From positions 1 to 18,444 of the forward strand of contig SIAZ01000038.1 of assembly GCA_009695405.1 (NCBI GenBank): a stretch of 18,444 bases of DNA, given 5' to 3'. The DNA is from Pedosphaera sp. (GTDB lineage Bacteria; Verrucomicrobiota; Verrucomicrobiia; Limisphaerales; UBA9464). A model generated the notes under the pieces. It was given only the letters and a program-made list of their open reading frames with translations. It was not told the origin of the DNA and did no database searches. Each line of letters begins with the position of its first letter. Positions within the stretch are counted from its first letter, which is position 1. The position numbers and the translations under genes were made by a program. Of this stretch, positions 15,336 to 18,444 are shown in pieces.

Positions 15336-17138
15336 ATGAACGGTGACCGACTTTATTTAGGAATTGAGTGTGGTGGGACGCATACGGTGGCCCTTGTGGC
15401 TAAGCAGGGAGCGAAGGAAGCTTTGGCTCGCTTTGAGGCGGGCCCCGCGAATCTTCGATTGATCTCCGACACGGAACTGGAAGCCCTCTTTCGCTCGATT
15501 GCTCAAGCACTTCCTCAACCTTCGTCTCTCGGTGTCGGTATGGCAGGTGTGCGGACTGATGAAGATCGAACGCGTATAACAGGGCTTGTCGACCGTGTTT
15601 GGCCGAGAGTTCCTTGTACGGTAGATCATGATTTAGTCACCGCTCTCGAGGCCGCAGCCATGGACGGTCGAACTGAAGTTTCTTCGAGGATCGTGGTTCT
15701 CAGTGGAACTGGGTCTTGTTGTTTTGGCCGTAACCGTGAGGGAATCACTGCCAAATTAGGCGGATGGGGGCATTTGCTCGGCGATTGCGGCAGTGGGTAC
15801 GCCATTGCCCATTCAGCACTTCGCATGTTGATCGATCGATTCGAACGAACTGGATCGGGCGGAGTTTTTGGACCGCGCGTCCTTCAGGCGCTGTTGCTCA
15901 ATGATCTCGAACCCTTGGTGGGGTGGATTCAGTCGGCCTCAAAACGTGATGTGGCCGCACTAACCCCCTTGGTCTTTGGGGCTGCTGCCGACGGAGATAC
16001 GGGAGCACGAGAGGTGATTGAAACGGCGCTTAGAGAGCTTCTGGAATTCGCCTTATCCGCGGCGGATCGTCTTGAGAAAAAAAGGAAAATCGGACCGGTC
16101 GAGTTTGTTCTCGCGGGGAGCGTTTTTGTGCGTCAACCGGGATGGCTCCCTTTTATTCGGCGACATTTGAAAGCCAGGTGTTCTAGTGCTTCGGTTCGGG
16201 TGTTGAAACGAGAATCGGTTTGGGGCGCCGTCGCCTTAGCAGCCAAGCACCTTGGCCCTGTTGTTCAAGCGGTTGTGCCGCTTGCCTTGTCTGTGCCCAT
16301 TCCGTCGTCCGTGGATGTATCCCCCACGGAACGTCGTAATTCAAAATCGATGAACTTGGATCGCATGCCCTTGCGAAAGGCGATTCAGTTGATGTTAGAA
16401 GAGGAGGCTACGGTGCCTTCATCGATAGGCGCTCATGCGGCGGGATTAGAACGATTGATTCGTACGGCGGTTCGGGCTCTCTCTGCGGGGGGGCGTCTTC
16501 TTTATGTGGGAGCGGGCACAAGTGGGCGATTGGGGGTGCTAGACGCCAGCGAGTGTCCACCCACCTTTCGGACGCCATCGCATTGGGTGCAAGGAGTGAT
16601 GGCCGGCGGCGAGAAGGCCTTATATACCTCCGTGGAGGGAGCGGAAGATGACGCAACAGCAGGTGGTACGGCGATAGTGTCTCGTGCTGTCGATAGTCGA
16701 GATTTGCTAGTAGGTATTGCAGCATCAGGCCGAACACCCTTTGTTTGGGGTGCACTGCAGGTGGCCCGTCAACGAGGCGCAACAACCGCCTTAATTTGTT
16801 TCAATCCGCATCTGCGATTCCCGCGTGGTTCTAAGCCGGATGTTGTCTTAGCGGTGGATGTGGGTCCTGAAATCTTGACTGGATCCACTCGGTTAAAAGC
16901 GGGGACCGCGACCAAGTTAATTCTGAATACTTTGACCACCCTGACGATGGTCCGATTGGGGAAAGTTGCCAGCAACCTGATGCTTGATTTGAACCCATCG
17001 AATGTGAAGCTACGAGACCGCGCTGTGCGGATTGTTTGCGACCTAACCGGAGCCGATGTATCCACTGCATTGACCGCTTTGCAGTCGAGTGGGTGGAGAG
17101 TAAAAGAGGTGGTGGAGTGTCTCGGGAGAAACTGCTGA
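15336..17138 (+). CDS. murQ: Bifunctional BadF-type amino-sugar kinase / MurNAc-6-phosphate etherase (MurK-MurQ fusion)
   Basis: Two enzymes are joined in one 600-residue protein. Residues 1-310 are a kinase of the BadF/BadG/BcrA/BcrD ATPase family, the family of GlcNAc and MurNAc kinases such as MurK. Its motifs are GIECGGTHT (9-17), LSGTGS (122-127), GGWGHLLGDCGSGYAIA (142-158) and LAGSVF (259-264). The GDCGSG loop has Cys where Glu is usual. After a Pro/Val/Ser linker (about 311-328), residues 329-600 are MurQ, with TERRNSKSMNLD (331-342), VGAGTSGRLGVLDASECPPT (391-410), VEGAEDD (433-439), IAASGRTP (461-468) and TGSTRLKAGTA. The catalytic acids are Glu406 and Glu437. The etherase removes D-lactate from MurNAc-6-P to give GlcNAc-6-P. 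Together they form a cytoplasmic peptidoglycan-recycling route. No transporter or nagA lies beside it. Confidence 0.93.
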   Translation: MNGDRLYLGIECGGTHTVALVAKQGAKEALARFEAGPANLRLISDTELEALFRSIAQALPQPSSLGVGMAGVRTDEDRTRITGLVDRVWPRVPCTVDHDLVTALEAAAMDGRTEVSSRIVVLSGTGSCCFGRNREGITAKLGGWGHLLGDCGSGYAIAHSALRMLIDRFERTGSGGVFGPRVLQALLLNDLEPLVGWIQSASKRDVAALTPLVFGAAADGDTGAREVIETALRELLEFALSAADRLEKKRKIGPVEFVLAGSVFVRQPGWLPFIRRHLKARCSSASVRVLKRESVWGAVALAAKHLGPVVQAVVPLALSVPIPSSVDVSPTERRNSKSMNLDRMPLRKAIQLMLEEEATVPSSIGAHAAGLERLIRTAVRALSAGGRLLYVGAGTSGRLGVLDASECPPTFRTPSHWVQGVMAGGEKALYTSVEGAEDDATAGGTAIVSRAVDSRDLLVGIAASGRTPFVWGALQVARQRGATTALICFNPHLRFPRGSKPDVVLAVDVGPEILTGSTRLKAGTATKLILNTLTTLTMVRLGKVASNLMLDLNPSNVKLRDRAVRIVCDLTGADVSTALTALQSSGWRVKEVVECLGRNC

Positions 17139-17246
17139 AGAATGGCATGATGACGTGGGAGAAAAGTAGCAGAAATGAGAATGGAAAGTTCTAATCTTGT
17201 AAGCGCCTCCCCTTTGATGCCGACTCTCCCATCAGAGTGACTTGCC

Positions 17247-18353
17247 ATGTTTTATCTGAGCACCCAGTTCTTTCGATTGGCGGTGAGCAGTTTTCTGGTT
17301 TTGGGCTATGGCCTGTTCCGTGGGCTTGCGGGAGTGACGCCTCCAACTCTCCAGTACGATCGGGACATTAGGCCTATTTTGTCGGATGCCTGCTTTTCAT
17401 GTCATGGCCCAGATCGAGCTCAAGTTCGTTCTGGGTTCCGATTGGATCTTCGAGAAGAAGCCATTAAACCTGCGAAGTCCGGAGCGATCCCCATTCGTCC
17501 TGGTGATCCTCAAAGGAGTGCCTTAGTGGAGCGTATTTTTTCCACGGACCCCGAGACACAAATGCCGCCACTGGAGAGTCAGCGCAGATTGAGCGATCGA
17601 CAGAGAGAGTTGCTTCGACAGTGGATTTTAGACGGAGCGGTTTATACGCCGCACTGGTCCTTTGTGTCACCGCGACGTCCTCAGCCGCCACGGGTTGTGC
17701 AGGCGCAGTGGGTACGAAATCCCGTGGACGCCTTTATTCTAGCTCGATTAGAAGCGCATGGAATGGCACCAAGCGAAGAAGTCGCAGGAGAATTTCTATT
17801 GCGCCGGATCACTCTCGATTTGACCGGATTACCCCCGGAAATATCGTCAGCGGGTCAGAGGGTGATCGATGGCTGTGAAGGGGCATTTGAGAGGCAAGTG
17901 ACCGCCTTGATGTCGACTCGGGCCTATGCAGAACGGCAGGCGCAAGATTGGCTAGATTTAGCCCGTTACGCGGACAGTAATGGGTTTTCCGACGATCAAA
18001 CACGCGAGATTTGGCCCTATCGAGATTGGGTCATTGATGCCTTCGCAGATAACATGCCCTTTGATCAATTTACTGTTGAACAAATCGCTGGTGATAGGAT
18101 GCTCAGCGCGACAAAACGGCAGCGGATTGCGTCGGCGTTTCATCGCAATGCACCTCAAGCTAAGAGGGACACCTATCCAGTGGAGGAGTACCGATTAAAG
18201 GGGGTGGCGGACCGAGTGAGCACCACCGGAACAGTCTGGTTGGATCTGACTTTAGGTTGTGCCGAGTGTCACGATCATAGGTTTGATCCGATCAGTCGCC
18301 GTAACTCAAAAGGGGGTGTTACCCAAGACGAGGCCGGAAAATGCTCCGGTTGA
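17247..18353 (+). pseudogene. PSCyt1 / DUF1549 secreted protein, truncated by insertion
   Basis: Proteins of this family (PSCyt1 haem-like domain, then DUF1549, then DUF1553) are large exported proteins of Planctomycetes and Verrucomicrobia, often beside sulfatases; their function is unsettled. Here a hydrophobic N-terminus (about 8-29) looks like a signal peptide. A CxxCH motif (CFSCH, 49-53) lies in the PSCyt1 domain. DUF1549 runs from about 157, with NPVDAFILARLE, DLTGLPP, WLDLARYADSNGF and FDQFTVEQIAGD. The second Cys pair in LGCAECHDHRFDPIS (336-350) is followed by RR, then unrelated sequence and a stop at 18353. Normal members continue for hundreds of residues. The break falls near 18302, so about half or more of the protein is missing. 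The remains of the gene may lie beyond the window. I call it disrupted; a mis-assembly could look the same. Confidence 0.8.
18304..18326 (+). repeat. Duplicated terminal motif, copy 1
   Basis: ACTCAAAAG followed by GGGGTGTTACCCAA, 23 bases. It matches copy 2 at 18353-18374 except for a one-base length change and a G/T difference in the G-rich middle. It lies directly at the apparent breakpoint of the PSCyt1/DUF1549 gene. Confidence 0.85.
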
Positions 18354-18374
18354 CTCAAAAGTGGTGTTACCCAA
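18353..18374 (+). repeat. Duplicated terminal motif, copy 2
   Basis: ACTCAAAAGTGGTGTTACCCAA, 22 bases, a direct repeat of the motif at 18304-18326. The 49-base spacing, same orientation and location near a breakpoint suggest paired protein-binding sites at an element end. Confidence 0.85.
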
Positions 18375-18394
18375 AGTCCCCTGAAATTTGGAAG

Positions 18395-18434
18395 CGAAGG
18401 AAGCCGGGGCCCGGTGGCAGTCCGGCCTCCTTCG
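18395..18434. repeat. Long inverted repeat near the window end
   Basis: CGAAGGA-A-GCCGG (18395-18407) pairs with CCGGC-C-TCCTTCG (18422-18434). This is 12 pairs with a single A-C mismatch around a 14-base loop. It lies inside the inserted sequence. No T-run follows. It could be a structural part of the element or a terminator-like hairpin for a leftward gene. Confidence 0.7.
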
Positions 18435-18444
18435 TTCCCGTTTC

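Larger units (their letters stand above)
18303..18444. mobile_element. End of an inserted element, family not determined
   Basis: Sequence similarity to the PSCyt1/DUF1549 family stops after codon 352 and a new character begins. It has two copies of a 22-23 bp motif (ACTCAAAAG.GGTGTTACCCAA) 49 bases apart, a small hairpin (CCGGA at 18334-18338 with TCCGG at 18345-18349) between them, and a long hairpin further in. Repeated motifs at a terminus are what transposase-binding ends of IS21-type elements look like (known biology), but I see no transposase and cannot assign the family. A minus-strand frame from the window end to a TAA near 18361-18363, and a second open to about 18302, could be the tail of a transposase gene. 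Confidence 0.55.

Noticed and set aside
16769..17248. 159-codon minus-strand frame over the 3' end of the fusion gene
   Set aside because: It is opposite clear MurQ motifs and shows no protein features of its own.
1..18444. CRISPR array, tRNA or rRNA genes, toxin-antitoxin or phage modules
   Set aside because: No regularly spaced repeats, cloverleaf sequence or diagnostic proteins were seen.

Overview
The window is 18.4 kb of bacterial chromosome at medium GC. The best fit is the PVC superphylum, most likely Verrucomicrobiota. The reasons are a NusA/IF2 pair of the type I associate with that group, a PSCyt1/DUF1549 cytochrome-domain gene (a family typical of Planctomycetes and Verrucomicrobia), and the general protein character. 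This is inference from the proteins; no rRNA or marker tree is available here.

Layout, left to right. (1) 1-307: no confident gene. It holds a plausible promoter and a hairpin-rich leader, one hairpin looking like an intrinsic terminator, in front of nusA. (2) 308-6501 (+): a tightly packed translation/RNA cluster, nusA-infB-rbfA-nrnA-truB. The usual rimP is not directly upstream and ribF not directly downstream. (3) 6621-7907 (+): proA, proline synthesis. (4) 7932-10559 (-): a leftward cluster of a 40-codon candidate ORF, a secreted parvulin-type peptidyl-prolyl isomerase, a class I DAHP synthase (first step of the shikimate pathway) and a 70-residue two-helix membrane protein that starts 6 bases after the DAHP synthase stop. 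(5) 10604-12238 (+): a small helical protein followed by mnmE (tRNA wobble-uridine modification). (6) 12409-13986 (+): an OFA-type MFS transporter followed by a 41-residue single-helix membrane protein that looks like its small partner subunit. (7) 14166-15209 (-): a xylose-isomerase-like TIM barrel with a changed metal-ligand position. (8) 15336-17138 (+): a fusion of a BadF-type amino-sugar kinase with MurQ etherase, which would take MurNAc to GlcNAc-6-phosphate in one polypeptide. (9) 17247-18302 (+): a secreted PSCyt1/DUF1549 protein cut off in mid-domain. (10) From about 18303 to the window end: foreign-looking sequence with a duplicated 22-23 bp motif and a long hairpin, best read as the end of an inserted mobile element.

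Most of the window is housekeeping. The points of most interest are the kinase-MurQ fusion, the xylose-isomerase homologue with His where family members have a metal-binding Asp, the tiny membrane and leader-like proteins (41, 70 and 40 residues) coupled to larger genes, and the element that broke the PSCyt1 gene. I saw no CRISPR array, rRNA or tRNA gene, phage module or complete defence system.
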